Assembly: GCA_049522195.1 (NCBI GenBank)
Contig: JBEKOB010000001.1
Coordinates: forward strand, 62,001-126,000
Source of the DNA: UBA9647 sp049522195
Lineage (GTDB): Bacteria > Bacteroidota > Ignavibacteria > UBA10030
Reading direction: 5' to 3'
Length of the DNA: 64,000 bases
Shown: piece after piece, positions 10,503 through 18,452 of the stretch
Position numbering within the stretch: position 1 is the stretch's first letter
Layout: every line of letters begins with the position of its first letter
Position numbers and translations under genes: made by a program
The notes under the pieces: model-generated
What the model was told of the DNA's origin: nothing
The model's database searches: none
Seen by the model: the letters and a program-made list of their open reading frames with translations, nothing else

Positions 10503-10793
10503 ATGACTGGAATTTTGAAGCGACCGATCGTCACAGAAAAAATCACAGGACTGCAGGACAAGCGGCAGTTCTCCTTCGAAGTATCGCTCGACGCGAACAA
10601 GATCCAGATCGCGCAGGCGGTCGAGAAGAAATTCAAGGTGACTGTTACGAGCGTCCGGACGATGACCGTGAAGGGAAAGCGCAAGACGCAGCTCACGCGC
10701 AGGGGACGGTTTGAAGGGCGCAAGAACACCTGGAAAAAGGCGATCGTCACCCTCAAAGAGGGGGACAAGATCGATTACTTTGAAAATGTTTGA
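10503..10793 (+). CDS. rplW: 50S ribosomal protein L23
   Basis: L23 lies at the tunnel exit and is the docking site for trigger factor and SRP. The 96 residues (MTGILKRPIVTEKITGLQDKRQFSFEV, then KGKRKTQLTRRGRFEGRKNTWKKAIVTL) match L23 in length and motifs. It follows rplD closely and is 22 bp before rplB. Confidence 0.96.
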   Translation: MTGILKRPIVTEKITGLQDKRQFSFEVSLDANKIQIAQAVEKKFKVTVTSVRTMTVKGKRKTQLTRRGRFEGRKNTWKKAIVTLKEGDKIDYFENV

Positions 10794-10815
10794 TTGACTG
10801 AAGCTCAGGTATCCT

Positions 10816-11649
10816 ATGGCAATTCGAAAACTACGGCCGATGACTCCAGCGACGCGATTCTATTCGATCGCGACGTTTGAGGAAGTCACAAAGACCACAC
10901 CCGAGAAGGCGTTGCTTGCGCCGATTAAGAAATCCGGCGGACGGAACAACCTTGGCCGCATTACATCCCGTCACCGCGGCGGTGGGCACAAGCGGATGTA
11001 TCGAATCGTCGATTTCAAGCGCGAGCGCCACGGCGTTGAAGCAAAGGTCGCGGCGATTGAATACGATCCGAACCGTTCGGCACGCATTGCACTCGTCCAG
11101 TACATTGACGGCGAAAAGCGCTACATCCTTGCCCCCGAGGGCCTGAAGGTCGGACAGAAGCTGATGTCGGGACCCGGCGTTGAAGTGCAGCTCGGAAATT
11201 CGATGCCTCTGGGCGAGATTCCCGCAGGCACGTTTGTGCACAATGTCGAGATTAAGCCGGGCAAAGGTGGACAGCTTGGCCGGAGCGCAGGGAACTCACT
11301 TCAGCTGATGGCGAAGGAAGGCGATTTCGCGACGCTGAAACTCCCGTCGGGTGAAGTTCGCAAGGTGCACGCGGTCTGCTACGCGACAATCGGCGTTGTG
11401 GGAAACACGGATCATGAAAATATCAGCCTCGGCAAGGCAGGACGCTCACGCTGGTTGGGTATCCGGCCACAGACCCGTGGTATGGCGATGAACCCGGTCG
11501 ACCATCCGATGGGGGGTGGCGAAGGCCGCTCGAAAAGCGGTGGCGGCTGGCAGCATCCCGAATCACCGTGGGGGAAATACGCAAAGGGTTTGAAGACGCG
11601 CAAGCGGAAGAATCAATCGAACAGATACATCGTGAAACGTCGCAAGTAA
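10816..11649 (+). CDS. rplB: 50S ribosomal protein L2
   Basis: L2 is required for subunit association and peptidyl transfer. The 277-residue protein carries the SGGRNNLGRITSRHRGGG segment near residues 37-54 and the invariant C-terminal motif RGMAMNPVDHPMGGGEGRS with the functionally important histidine. Length is normal. ATG at 10816 gives MAIRKLRPMTPATRFYS. Confidence 0.98.
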   Translation: MAIRKLRPMTPATRFYSIATFEEVTKTTPEKALLAPIKKSGGRNNLGRITSRHRGGGHKRMYRIVDFKRERHGVEAKVAAIEYDPNRSARIALVQYIDGEKRYILAPEGLKVGQKLMSGPGVEVQLGNSMPLGEIPAGTFVHNVEIKPGKGGQLGRSAGNSLQLMAKEGDFATLKLPSGEVRKVHAVCYATIGVVGNTDHENISLGKAGRSRWLGIRPQTRGMAMNPVDHPMGGGEGRSKSGGGWQHPESPWGKYAKGLKTRKRKNQSNRYIVKRRK

Positions 11650-11682
11650 GTCAGTCTCTCACCTTAACTGAAGAAGAGCGCA

Positions 11683-11970
11683 ATGAGTCGTTCACTGAAA
11701 AAGGGTCCATACGTCGACCCAAAGCTAGGGCAAAAAGTTGAAGCCCTGAACAAGGCGAATCAAAAGAAAGTTATCAAGACCTGGGCGCGGTCGTCTACAA
11801 TTACTCCTGATTTCGTCGGGCACACGTTTGCTGTACACAACGGCAACAAGTTCATTCCGGTGTACATTCAGGAAGCGATGGTTGGCCACAAGCTTGGTGA
11901 GTTTGCACCCACGCGGGTGTTTCGTGGTCACCCTGGTCTGAAGTCTGAGAAAACTACATCGCCCGCCTAG
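11683..11970 (+). CDS. rpsS: 30S ribosomal protein S19
   Basis: S19 sits in the 30S head and contacts S13 and the 50S bridge. The 95 residues start MSRSLKKGPYVDPKL and hold the conserved WARSSTITPDFVGHTFAVHNG and HKLGEFAPTRVFRGH stretches. Located between rplB and rplV as in all S10 operons. Confidence 0.97.
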   Translation: MSRSLKKGPYVDPKLGQKVEALNKANQKKVIKTWARSSTITPDFVGHTFAVHNGNKFIPVYIQEAMVGHKLGEFAPTRVFRGHPGLKSEKTTSPA

Positions 11971-11990
11971 TGGCATAGTGAGGATTTTGC

Positions 11991-12458
11991 ATGGAAGCTC
12001 AAGCGATTAATCGATTCATAGGAACATCACCGAGAAAGATGATGATTGTCATTGATCTCATCCGCGGCCGCGGTGTCGAGGATGCCTTGACCATCCTTCA
12101 TTTTTCCCCCAAGCACGCCTCGAAGACTGCAGAGAAAGTGCTGCGGTCGGCGATCTCGAACCTGCAAAGCAAGGACGAGGGAGGGCGCGTGGATACGGCA
12201 ACAATGTTCGTCAAGGAAGTGTTCGTCGACGCCGGACCAATGGTGAAGCGCATTCGGCCCGCACCGATGGGGCGTGCATTTCGCGTCCGCAAGCGATCGC
12301 ATCACCTGACGATCGTTGTTGCAACCCGTGAAGCCAAGGCGAAAGCGAAGCCGGCAGCCCCGAAAGCGGCTGCAGCAGAAGAGACGGCACCGAAGGCGAA
12401 AAAGAAAGTTACAAAAGCCACGAAAAAGGAATCGAAGTCAGAAACAACAGCAAGTTAA
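11991..12458 (+). CDS. rplV: 50S ribosomal protein L22 with lysine/alanine-rich tail
   Basis: L22 helps form the constriction of the nascent peptide tunnel through its beta-hairpin (DAGPMVKRIRPAPMGRAFR, about residues 80-98). The conserved core ends near residue 112, which is the whole length of the usual protein. A further 43 residues of Lys/Ala/Pro/Glu-rich low-complexity sequence follow. The tail is in frame, has no frameshift signature and ends 12 bp before rpsC, so I regard it as real. A similar tail is present on L17. Confidence 0.96.
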   Translation: MEAQAINRFIGTSPRKMMIVIDLIRGRGVEDALTILHFSPKHASKTAEKVLRSAISNLQSKDEGGRVDTATMFVKEVFVDAGPMVKRIRPAPMGRAFRVRKRSHHLTIVVATREAKAKAKPAAPKAAAAEETAPKAKKKVTKATKKESKSETTAS

Positions 12459-12470
12459 GAGGAGGATCTC

Positions 12471-13109
12471 TTGGGTCAGAAAACCAATCCGATTGGATTT
12501 CGTCTCGGCATTACCAAGCTTTGGGATTCAAACTGGTATGACGAGAAAGGGTTCGCAGGAAAGCTTCAGGAGGACCTGATGGTCCGGAACTACGTCCGGA
12601 ACCGCCTGAAGAAAGCTGGAATATCCCGAATTCAGATCGATCGGACGCCAAAGCGCGCTGTGATCACGATCCATACGTCGCGTCCCGGTATCGTTATCGG
12701 AAAGAGCGGGAAGGAAATCGCCCAACTCGAAGAGGAACTCAAGAAGGTTACCTCGAAGGAAGTGAAGATCCTTATCCATGAAATCAAACGGCCGGAGTTG
12801 GATGCACAGCTTGTCGCGGAAGCCATCGCTTCGCAGATTGAAGGGAGAATTTCCTTCCGTCGTGCGATGAAGCAGTCGATCACTGCCGCGATGCGAATGG
12901 GCGCAGAAGGGATCCGCGTGATGTGCGGCGGACGATTGGGTGGAGCTGAAATCGCGCGGAGCGAGCAATACAAAGAGGGACGCATCCCGCTGCACACCAT
13001 TCGTGCCGACATCGATTACGCGACTGCGACCTCCCGGACGATCTACGGAGCGATCGGTGTCAAAGTCTGGATCTGCAAAGGCGAGATCCTTGGCCCGGTG
13101 AACCGCTAA
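12471..13109 (+). CDS. rpsC: 30S ribosomal protein S3
   Basis: S3 forms part of the mRNA entry channel and contains a KH domain (GIVIGKSGKEIAQLEEEL, about residues 68-85). The 212 residues start GQKTNPIGFRLGITKLWDS. Start is TTG at 12471 directly after AGAGGAGGATC, which fixes it. Between rplV and rplP. Confidence 0.97.
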   Translation: MGQKTNPIGFRLGITKLWDSNWYDEKGFAGKLQEDLMVRNYVRNRLKKAGISRIQIDRTPKRAVITIHTSRPGIVIGKSGKEIAQLEEELKKVTSKEVKILIHEIKRPELDAQLVAEAIASQIEGRISFRRAMKQSITAAMRMGAEGIRVMCGGRLGGAEIARSEQYKEGRIPLHTIRADIDYATATSRTIYGAIGVKVWICKGEILGPVNR

Positions 13110-13126
13110 GAAGGAGTGTTTGACGT

Positions 13127-13549
13127 ATGTTGATGCCAAAGAGAGTGAAGTACAGAAAAACCCAGCGCGGTCGCATGAGAGGCAAAGCCACGCGCGGTGC
13201 ACAGGTCGCATTCGGTGATTTCGGTCTCAAGGCGCTGGAGCCGGGCTGGATTACGCAGCGACAGATTGAAGCCACTCGTGTTGCATTGACCCGTATGATG
13301 AAGCGTGAGGGCAAAGTGTGGATCCGGATTTTTCCGGACAAGCCGGTGACGAAGAAGCCTGCTGAGACCCGTATGGGAAGCGGCAAGGGTATTCCGGAGT
13401 TCTGGGTTGCGGTTGTGAAACCAGGCCGCGTGATGTTTGAACTTGGTGGTGTCACACGGGAACTTGCGGCAGAAGCGTTTCATCTCGCTGCGCACAAGCT
13501 TCCCATCAAGACGAAGTTGGTCACGCGGGTCGATTACGAGGCCCACTAA
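13127..13549 (+). CDS. rplP: 50S ribosomal protein L16
   Basis: L16 organises the A-site side of the peptidyl-transferase centre. The 140 residues begin MLMPKRVKYRKTQRGRMRGKA and include the MGSGKGIPEFWVAVVKPG loop. The ATG at 13127 is preferred over the one at 13133 because AAGGAG (13111-13116) is then 10 bases away and the extra residues match the family. Confidence 0.97.
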   Translation: MLMPKRVKYRKTQRGRMRGKATRGAQVAFGDFGLKALEPGWITQRQIEATRVALTRMMKREGKVWIRIFPDKPVTKKPAETRMGSGKGIPEFWVAVVKPGRVMFELGGVTRELAAEAFHLAAHKLPIKTKLVTRVDYEAH

Positions 13550-13572
13550 TTCAATGAGGCAAAGGAGTTTCG

Positions 13573-13809
13573 ATGAAAGCGTTTGACCTACGTGAACTCT
13601 CCGACACGGAGCTGATCAGGCGGATCCAGGAAGAAGAGGAAACCCTGGCGAACCTTCGTTTTCAGAAGGTGATCAGCCAGCTGGAGAATCCGATGAAGCT
13701 TCGGTTGACGAGAAAAGACATTGCGCGGATGAAGAGCATTCTCCGTGAACGTCAATTGAAGAAACCTGAGCCACAGACCGATCAATCTGCTAATCAGAAG
13801 AAGGCGTAA
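13573..13809 (+). CDS. rpmC: 50S ribosomal protein L29
   Basis: Small helical protein at the tunnel exit next to L23. The 78 residues (MKAFDLRELSDTELIRRIQEE, LRFQKVISQLENPMKLRLTRKDIARM) match L29, with a slightly extended polar C-terminus compared with the usual 63-70 residues. AAAGGAG precedes the ATG. Its stop lies 3 bp before the rpsQ start. Confidence 0.95.
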   Translation: MKAFDLRELSDTELIRRIQEEEETLANLRFQKVISQLENPMKLRLTRKDIARMKSILRERQLKKPEPQTDQSANQKKA

Positions 13810-13812
13810 GGA

Positions 13813-14094
13813 ATGAGCACTGCAGCGACTACCACCCCCGCCAAACGCAATCGCCGCAAGGTCCGCGTTGGCAAGGTTATCAGCAACAAGATGCAGAAGA
13901 GCATCGTGATATCCCTCGAACGAAAGGTGCCGCATCCGCTGTACAAGAAGTACTACAAGCAGACCTCGACCTTGATGGCGCACGACGAGAAACGGGAAGC
14001 CGGTATCGGCGACACCGTGAAAGTCATGGAAACCAGGCCGATGAGCAAGCAGAAACGATGGCGGCTGGTCGAAGTGGTAGAAAAGGCAAAGTAA
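13813..14094 (+). CDS. rpsQ: 30S ribosomal protein S17
   Basis: Primary rRNA-binding protein of the 30S body with an OB fold. The 93 residues have a short Thr/Ala-rich N-terminal extension before the core RRKVRVGKVISNKMQKSIVI, and the typical DTVKVMETRPMSKQKRWRLVE near the end. The start 3 bp after the rpmC stop suggests coupled translation. Confidence 0.96.
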   Translation: MSTAATTTPAKRNRRKVRVGKVISNKMQKSIVISLERKVPHPLYKKYYKQTSTLMAHDEKREAGIGDTVKVMETRPMSKQKRWRLVEVVEKAK

Positions 14095-14136
14095 GTAGTT
14101 GTTCCTGAACACGACGAGCATTACGAGGAGTAACCC

Positions 14137-14505
14137 ATGATCCAGGAAGAAACGAATCTTGTAGTCGCAGACAACTCCGGTGCAAAGAAAGTACGGTGCA
14201 TCCGGGTTCTTGGCGGGCACGACAGGCGCTATGCATCATTGGGCGACCTGATTGTTGTAGCGGTCAAGAGTGCTATTCCTGGTGCCCCCGTGAAGAAGGG
14301 GGAGGTCTCCCGCGCGGTCGTGGTTCGCACGAAGAAAGAAGTCGGACGTAAGGATGGTACGTTCATTCGATTCGACGAAAATGCCGTGGTGCTCCTGACC
14401 CCGTTGGGGGAACCGCGTGGTACGCGCATCTTTGGCCCCGTTGCGCGTGAGCTTCGTGAGCGTCAGTTTATGAAAATTGTTTCGTTGGCCCCGGAAGTAC
14501 TCTAA
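14137..14505 (+). CDS. rplN: 50S ribosomal protein L14
   Basis: L14 forms intersubunit bridges and contacts L19. The 122 residues begin MIQEETNLVVADNSGAKKVRCIRVLGG and contain RKDGTFIRFDENAVVLL and GTRIFGPVARELRE, the invariant family motifs. Normal length. GAGGAG precedes the ATG. Confidence 0.97.
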   Translation: MIQEETNLVVADNSGAKKVRCIRVLGGHDRRYASLGDLIVVAVKSAIPGAPVKKGEVSRAVVVRTKKEVGRKDGTFIRFDENAVVLLTPLGEPRGTRIFGPVARELRERQFMKIVSLAPEVL

Positions 14506-14523
14506 CGGTTGAAGGATAGTCGT

Positions 14524-14847
14524 ATGCATGTTCATAAAAATGACACAGTGTTGGTGATCTCCGGCAACTCGCTGGGCAAGAAGGGAAAAGTTCTGAAGGT
14601 ATTTCCGGACAGGTCCCGCGTGATCATCGAGAGCGTGAATATCGTCAAGCGGCATGCCCGCCCGACGCAGAAAAACCCTCAGGGAGGCATCATACAGAAG
14701 GAAGGCCCCATCAGTGCCGCAAACGTGATGGTGATATGCCCGAAGTGCAACGAGGCGACGCGGGTCGGCCATTCGCACGTGATCGATCCCTCGAATCGAA
14801 AGCGCAAGACGATGCGCGTGTGCAGAAAATGCAATGAAATGTTCTAG
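14524..14847 (+). CDS. rplX: 50S ribosomal protein L24, zinc-ribbon form
   Basis: L24 initiates 50S assembly; it has an N-terminal KOW domain (KNDTVLVISGNSLGKKGKVLKVFP). The C-terminus carries two CxxC pairs (C72/C75 and C100/C103), a probable zinc ribbon of the C+ form. I place the start at ATG 14524, giving 107 residues, because GAAGGA lies 8 bases upstream. An in-frame TTG at 14509 would add five residues but leaves no ribosome-binding site. Confidence 0.95.
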   Translation: MHVHKNDTVLVISGNSLGKKGKVLKVFPDRSRVIIESVNIVKRHARPTQKNPQGGIIQKEGPISAANVMVICPKCNEATRVGHSHVIDPSNRKRKTMRVCRKCNEMF

Positions 14848-14878
14848 AGTGACGATGTATCTCTCGGAGAATTAATCT

Positions 14879-15565
14879 ATGGGAAAAGACAAAGAACAAC
14901 AGAAGAAGCCGGAAGGCAAGGGGAAGGAACAGAAGCGTGGGAAGGGCGCGCCCGAAGCAGGTGGAAAGAAGCCACCTGTGAAGCGCGAGCCTGCACCCCC
15001 GGCCCGGCTGTTTATCAATTACAAGAAGGAAGTTGTTCCCCAGTTGATGAAGAAGTTCCAGTACAAGAGCATCATGCAGGTGCCCCGCCTGGTGAAGATC
15101 TCCATCAACAGCGGCGTCGGCATGGCGACTCAGGATCCCAAGATTCTCGATGCGACGGTGAAGGAACTCGAAGCGATCACCGGACAGAAGGTGGCGATCA
15201 CCAAGTCCAAGAAAGCAATCTCAAATTTCAAGCTTCGCGAAGGGCTCGCGATCGGATGTCGCGTGACGTTACGTCGCGGGATCATGTATGAGTTCGTCGA
15301 CCGCCTTATCAGTATCGCTCTCCCGCGCGTGCGTGACTTCCGTGGCGTGTCCGACAAATCGTTCGACGGACACGGAAACTACACGTTCGGCATCAAGGAG
15401 CAGATCGTGTTCCCCGAAGTGGACGCTGACAAAGTCACACGTATCAACGGAATGGACATCACGTTTGTCACGACCGCGAAGACAGACGCAGAAGCATACG
15501 AGTTGCTGAAAGCGTTTGGGATGCCTTTTGTAAAACGACAGGAAGTGATTCAAACAGCAGCATAA
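14879..15565 (+). CDS. rplE: 50S ribosomal protein L5 with N-terminal extension
   Basis: L5 binds 5S rRNA and the P-site tRNA. The canonical 180-residue protein corresponds to about residues 43-228 (ARLFINYKKEVVPQLMKKF, RLVKISINSGVG, ITKSKKAISNFKLREG). Before it lies an extension of about 42 residues rich in Lys, Glu, Gly and Pro. ATG 14879 is preceded by CGGAGA at a good distance, so the extension is likely translated. No credible start with its own ribosome-binding site is seen at the core boundary. Confidence 0.96.
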   Translation: MGKDKEQQKKPEGKGKEQKRGKGAPEAGGKKPPVKREPAPPARLFINYKKEVVPQLMKKFQYKSIMQVPRLVKISINSGVGMATQDPKILDATVKELEAITGQKVAITKSKKAISNFKLREGLAIGCRVTLRRGIMYEFVDRLISIALPRVRDFRGVSDKSFDGHGNYTFGIKEQIVFPEVDADKVTRINGMDITFVTTAKTDAEAYELLKAFGMPFVKRQEVIQTAA

Positions 15566-15586
15566 CGACTACTGGAAGGAGTTGCT

Positions 15587-15772
15587 TTGGCACGCTTAGC
15601 GATGCGAGTGAAGGCGAAGAGGACGCCCAAGTACAAAGTACGTCAACACAACCGCTGCGGCATTTGCGGACGCCCGCGCGCCTACTACCGCAAGTTCGGC
15701 ATCTGCCGGATATGTTTGCGGAATCTGGCTCTGGATGGAAAGATCCCCGGTGTTCGTAAAGCAAGCTGGTAA
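15587..15772 (+). CDS. rpsN: 30S ribosomal protein S14, type Z
   Basis: Short zinc-binding form of S14 in the 30S head. The 61 residues carry C24, C27, C40 and C43 (NRCGICGRPRAYYRKFGICRIC) and end GVRKASW. Start is TTG at 15587 with GGAAGGAG upstream. Located between rplE and rpsH, the standard position for the type Z gene. Confidence 0.96.
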   Translation: MARLAMRVKAKRTPKYKVRQHNRCGICGRPRAYYRKFGICRICLRNLALDGKIPGVRKASW

Positions 15773-15807
15773 CATTCGCCGTAGACTATCTTAGGAGACT
15801 TGGTTCG

Positions 15808-16203
15808 ATGTCGATGACAGATCCCATATCAGATTTTTTGACGCGCATTCGTAATGCAGGGAAAGCGAAGCACAAGAGGGTGGATATTCCCGCGTCGAAG
15901 GTGAAGAAAGCAGTTGCTCAGATCCTTGTGGACGAGAAGTTCATCTCGAATTTCACTGTGCTGGATGACGGCAAACAGGGAGTCCTGCGCATTCAGTTGA
16001 AATACTCCGGCGGAAAGCCGGTTATCTCGGGCTTGCGACGCGCCAGCAGGCCTGGTCTTCGCGTGTACCGGTCCTCGGACGAACTTCCGCGGATACTCGG
16101 TGGCATGGGTGTTGCCATCGTGTCGACGTCACGGGGAGTCATGACAGATCAGCAGGCGCGCAAACAGCACGTCGGCGGCGAAGTTCTCGCCTATGTATGG
16201 TAA
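15808..16203 (+). CDS. rpsH: 30S ribosomal protein S8
   Basis: S8 binds the central domain of 16S rRNA and in E. coli represses the spc operon. The 131 residues start MSMTDPISDFLTRIRNAGKAKH and end STSRGVMTDQQARKQHVGGEVLAYVW, a full match. ATG 15808 is 9 bases after AGGAGA; a second ATG two codons later is possible. Confidence 0.97.
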   Translation: MSMTDPISDFLTRIRNAGKAKHKRVDIPASKVKKAVAQILVDEKFISNFTVLDDGKQGVLRIQLKYSGGKPVISGLRRASRPGLRVYRSSDELPRILGGMGVAIVSTSRGVMTDQQARKQHVGGEVLAYVW

Positions 16204-16220
16204 ATTGAGGAGAATGTACC

Positions 16221-16769
16221 GTGTCTCGAGTTGGTCGGAAACCGATTCCCATTGTTAAAGGCGTCAGCGTAACCAAGAAGAACGACGCAGTCGTTGTCAA
16301 GGGCCCCAAAGGGGAACTGTCGGCGACAGTACATCCCGACATCACAATTGATATCAATCAATCAGAAGTGCTGGTCACCCGGCATGCCGACGACGGTGCG
16401 CACCGCGCGTTGCACGGACTCTGGCGCGCCCTGATCCAGAATATGATCAACGGCGTGACGCAGGGATACTCGCGTAAGCTTGAGATCGTTGGAGTGGGGT
16501 ACAGAGCCGAAATGAGAGGGAAGAAGCTGCAGCTGATGCTCGGCTACTCACACCCGATTCTGTTCGGTCCGCCGGACGGCGTCACGATCGAAGCGCCTAC
16601 GCAGACGAGCATCCTGATCTCCGGGATTGACAAGCAGCTCGTCGGTCTGGTCGCTGCGAAGATCCGTTCCTTCCGTCCGCCCGAGCCGTATAAGGGCAAG
16701 GGCGTCAAGTACGAAGGTGAGTACATCCGTCGCAAGGCGGGCAAGGCTGCCGCAACGGCCGCCAAGTAA
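16221..16769 (+). CDS. rplF: 50S ribosomal protein L6
   Basis: L6 lies near the factor-binding site of the 50S subunit. The 182 residues begin SRVGRKPIPIVKGVSVT and have the duplicated alpha/beta fold ending PEPYKGKGVKYEGEYIRRKAGKAA. Start is GTG at 16221. Standard position between rpsH and rplR. Confidence 0.97.
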   Translation: MSRVGRKPIPIVKGVSVTKKNDAVVVKGPKGELSATVHPDITIDINQSEVLVTRHADDGAHRALHGLWRALIQNMINGVTQGYSRKLEIVGVGYRAEMRGKKLQLMLGYSHPILFGPPDGVTIEAPTQTSILISGIDKQLVGLVAAKIRSFRPPEPYKGKGVKYEGEYIRRKAGKAAATAAK

Positions 16770-16818
16770 GGCCGCGTAACCGATTTGATGAATATTTTTC
16801 TGTCGAAGGATTCTCGCT

Positions 16819-17187
16819 ATGATTCAAAATAAGAAATACGACCGCTGGAAGAAAAAGAAAGCCAGCATTCGCAAACAAGTCATCGGCACGCCGGAACGTC
16901 CGCGGCTGACCATCTATCGCAGTGCGAAGCATGTCTACGCACAAATCATCGACGACACGACGGGCAAGACGCTTGTTTCCGCATCGACGATCTCGAAGGA
17001 GCTCCGCGAAGAGATGAAGGCCGTTAAGTCGGAAATGGAAGTCTGCAAGCTCGTCGGAAAGTACGCAGCGAAGCGGGCGCTCGAGAAGAAGATCCTGAAC
17101 GTTGTCTACGACCGGAACGGTTACCTCTATCACGGTCGCGTCAAGGCAGTGGCCGACGGAGCACGCGAAGGCGGACTCAAATTCTAA
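16819..17187 (+). CDS. rplR: 50S ribosomal protein L18
   Basis: 5S rRNA-binding protein of the central protuberance. The 122 residues contain PRLTIYRSAKHVYAQIIDD and the C-terminal VVYDRNGYLYHGRVKAVADGAREGGL signature. GAAGGA precedes the ATG. Confidence 0.96.
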   Translation: MIQNKKYDRWKKKKASIRKQVIGTPERPRLTIYRSAKHVYAQIIDDTTGKTLVSASTISKELREEMKAVKSEMEVCKLVGKYAAKRALEKKILNVVYDRNGYLYHGRVKAVADGAREGGLKF

Positions 17188-17214
17188 TTACTCACGACGA
17201 GAACGAGAGACACG

Positions 17215-17721
17215 ATGTCAAAATTTAAAGCAGGCGAACTTGAACTCAAGGAAAAACTGGTCCACATCAACCGCGTCGCGAAGGTTGTGAAAGGTGGTCG
17301 CAGGTTCAGTTTCAACGCGATCGTCGTCGTTGGTGATGGAAACGGTCACGTTGGAGTGGGATTGGGAAAGGCGAATGAAGTCGCGGATGCGATCGCAAAG
17401 GGTGTGGATGATGCGAAGAAGAGTATCGTGAAAGTCCCCATCGTGAGGGGAACGATCCCGCACGAGATCATCGGGAAGTTTGGAGCCGGCCGCGTTCTTC
17501 TGAAGCCCGCCTCCCCCGGTACCGGTCTGATCGCAGGCGGTGGCGTGCGTGCAGTGCTTGAGTCTGCCGGTGTGAAAGATATCCTCACAAAGCAAATGGG
17601 CTCCTCGAATCCTCATAACGTCGTGAAAGCGACGATGAAGGCGCTGATGAGCTTGTCCGATGCTCGGATGTCTGCTACCCGCCGGGGAATTTCACTTCCG
17701 GAATTGTTCCACCAAAACTAA
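17215..17721 (+). CDS. rpsE: 30S ribosomal protein S5
   Basis: S5 lies at the mRNA entry site and influences accuracy. The 168 residues show the N-terminal dsRBD-like half (LVHINRVAKVVKGGRRFSFNA) and the HEIIGKFGAGRVLLKPASPG loop. Normal length. It overlaps no neighbour; rpmD starts 12 bp after its stop. Confidence 0.97.
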   Translation: MSKFKAGELELKEKLVHINRVAKVVKGGRRFSFNAIVVVGDGNGHVGVGLGKANEVADAIAKGVDDAKKSIVKVPIVRGTIPHEIIGKFGAGRVLLKPASPGTGLIAGGGVRAVLESAGVKDILTKQMGSSNPHNVVKATMKALMSLSDARMSATRRGISLPELFHQN

Positions 17722-17733
17722 GCAGGTGTGCTT

Positions 17734-17925
17734 ATGCCAACGGGAAACAAAATCAAGATTATACAGACTGGCAGCATCATCGACCAGAAGGAAAATGCGA
17801 AACGGACCATCAAGGCACTTGGTCTCGGCAGACCGAATTACTCCGTGGTCAAGACCGACACTGTTCAAATTCGTGGGATGATCAATGCTGTCCGCCACCT
17901 CGTGCGTGTCGAGGATGTGAAGTAA
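17734..17925 (+). CDS. rpmD: 50S ribosomal protein L30
   Basis: Small non-essential large-subunit protein, here 63 residues (MPTGNKIKIIQTGSIIDQKENAKRTIKALGL). ATG 17734 is chosen: AGCAGG ends 7 bases upstream, whereas the alternative GTG at 17728 would leave a spacing of one base. Lies between rpsE and rplO. Confidence 0.93.
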   Translation: MPTGNKIKIIQTGSIIDQKENAKRTIKALGLGRPNYSVVKTDTVQIRGMINAVRHLVRVEDVK

Positions 17926-17957
17926 GGAATCGTGTCCAAGGTTAAGGAATCAAGACG

Positions 17958-18437
17958 ATGGCAAAAGATATACTTAGCAATCTGACACCGGCAAAAGGCT
18001 CTAGAAGGAATACCAAGCGAATTGGTCGTGGGCAAGGCTCAGGCCATGGGAAGACCGCTACAAAAGGTCACAAGGGAGCCAAATCACGGTCAGGTCATAA
18101 ATTCAAGCTCTGGTTCGAAGGTGGGCAGATGCCGTTGTCACGGCGTGTGCCGAAGTTTGGTTTCAAGAGCCGGAACAGGGATGAAAGTCAGGCTGTCAAT
18201 GTTGAGAGCCTCGAGCGCGTCGTGACGGAGAAGCGGTTGAGCGGATCGGTGGTGAATCCTGAAGTGATGTACAGCCTGGGACTCATCTCGAAGAAGCACG
18301 ATCCGGTGAAGATCCTTGGGAACGGCGATCTCAAAGCCAAGCTCGAAGTATCAGCCCATGCGTTCAGCAAGTCAGCGATTGCGAAGATCGAGGCTGCAGG
18401 TGGGAAGGCGACTGTGCTCAGCCAGAATAAGTCGTAA
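17958..18437 (+). CDS. rplO: 50S ribosomal protein L15
   Basis: Late 50S assembly protein. The 159 residues begin with the glycine/arginine-rich NTKRIGRGQGSGHGKTATKGHKG tract typical of L15 and end with the globular domain (HAFSKSAIAKIEAAGGKATVL). Located directly before secY, as usual. Confidence 0.97.
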   Translation: MAKDILSNLTPAKGSRRNTKRIGRGQGSGHGKTATKGHKGAKSRSGHKFKLWFEGGQMPLSRRVPKFGFKSRNRDESQAVNVESLERVVTEKRLSGSVVNPEVMYSLGLISKKHDPVKILGNGDLKAKLEVSAHAFSKSAIAKIEAAGGKATVLSQNKS

Positions 18438-18452
18438 ACGGAATAAACCAGA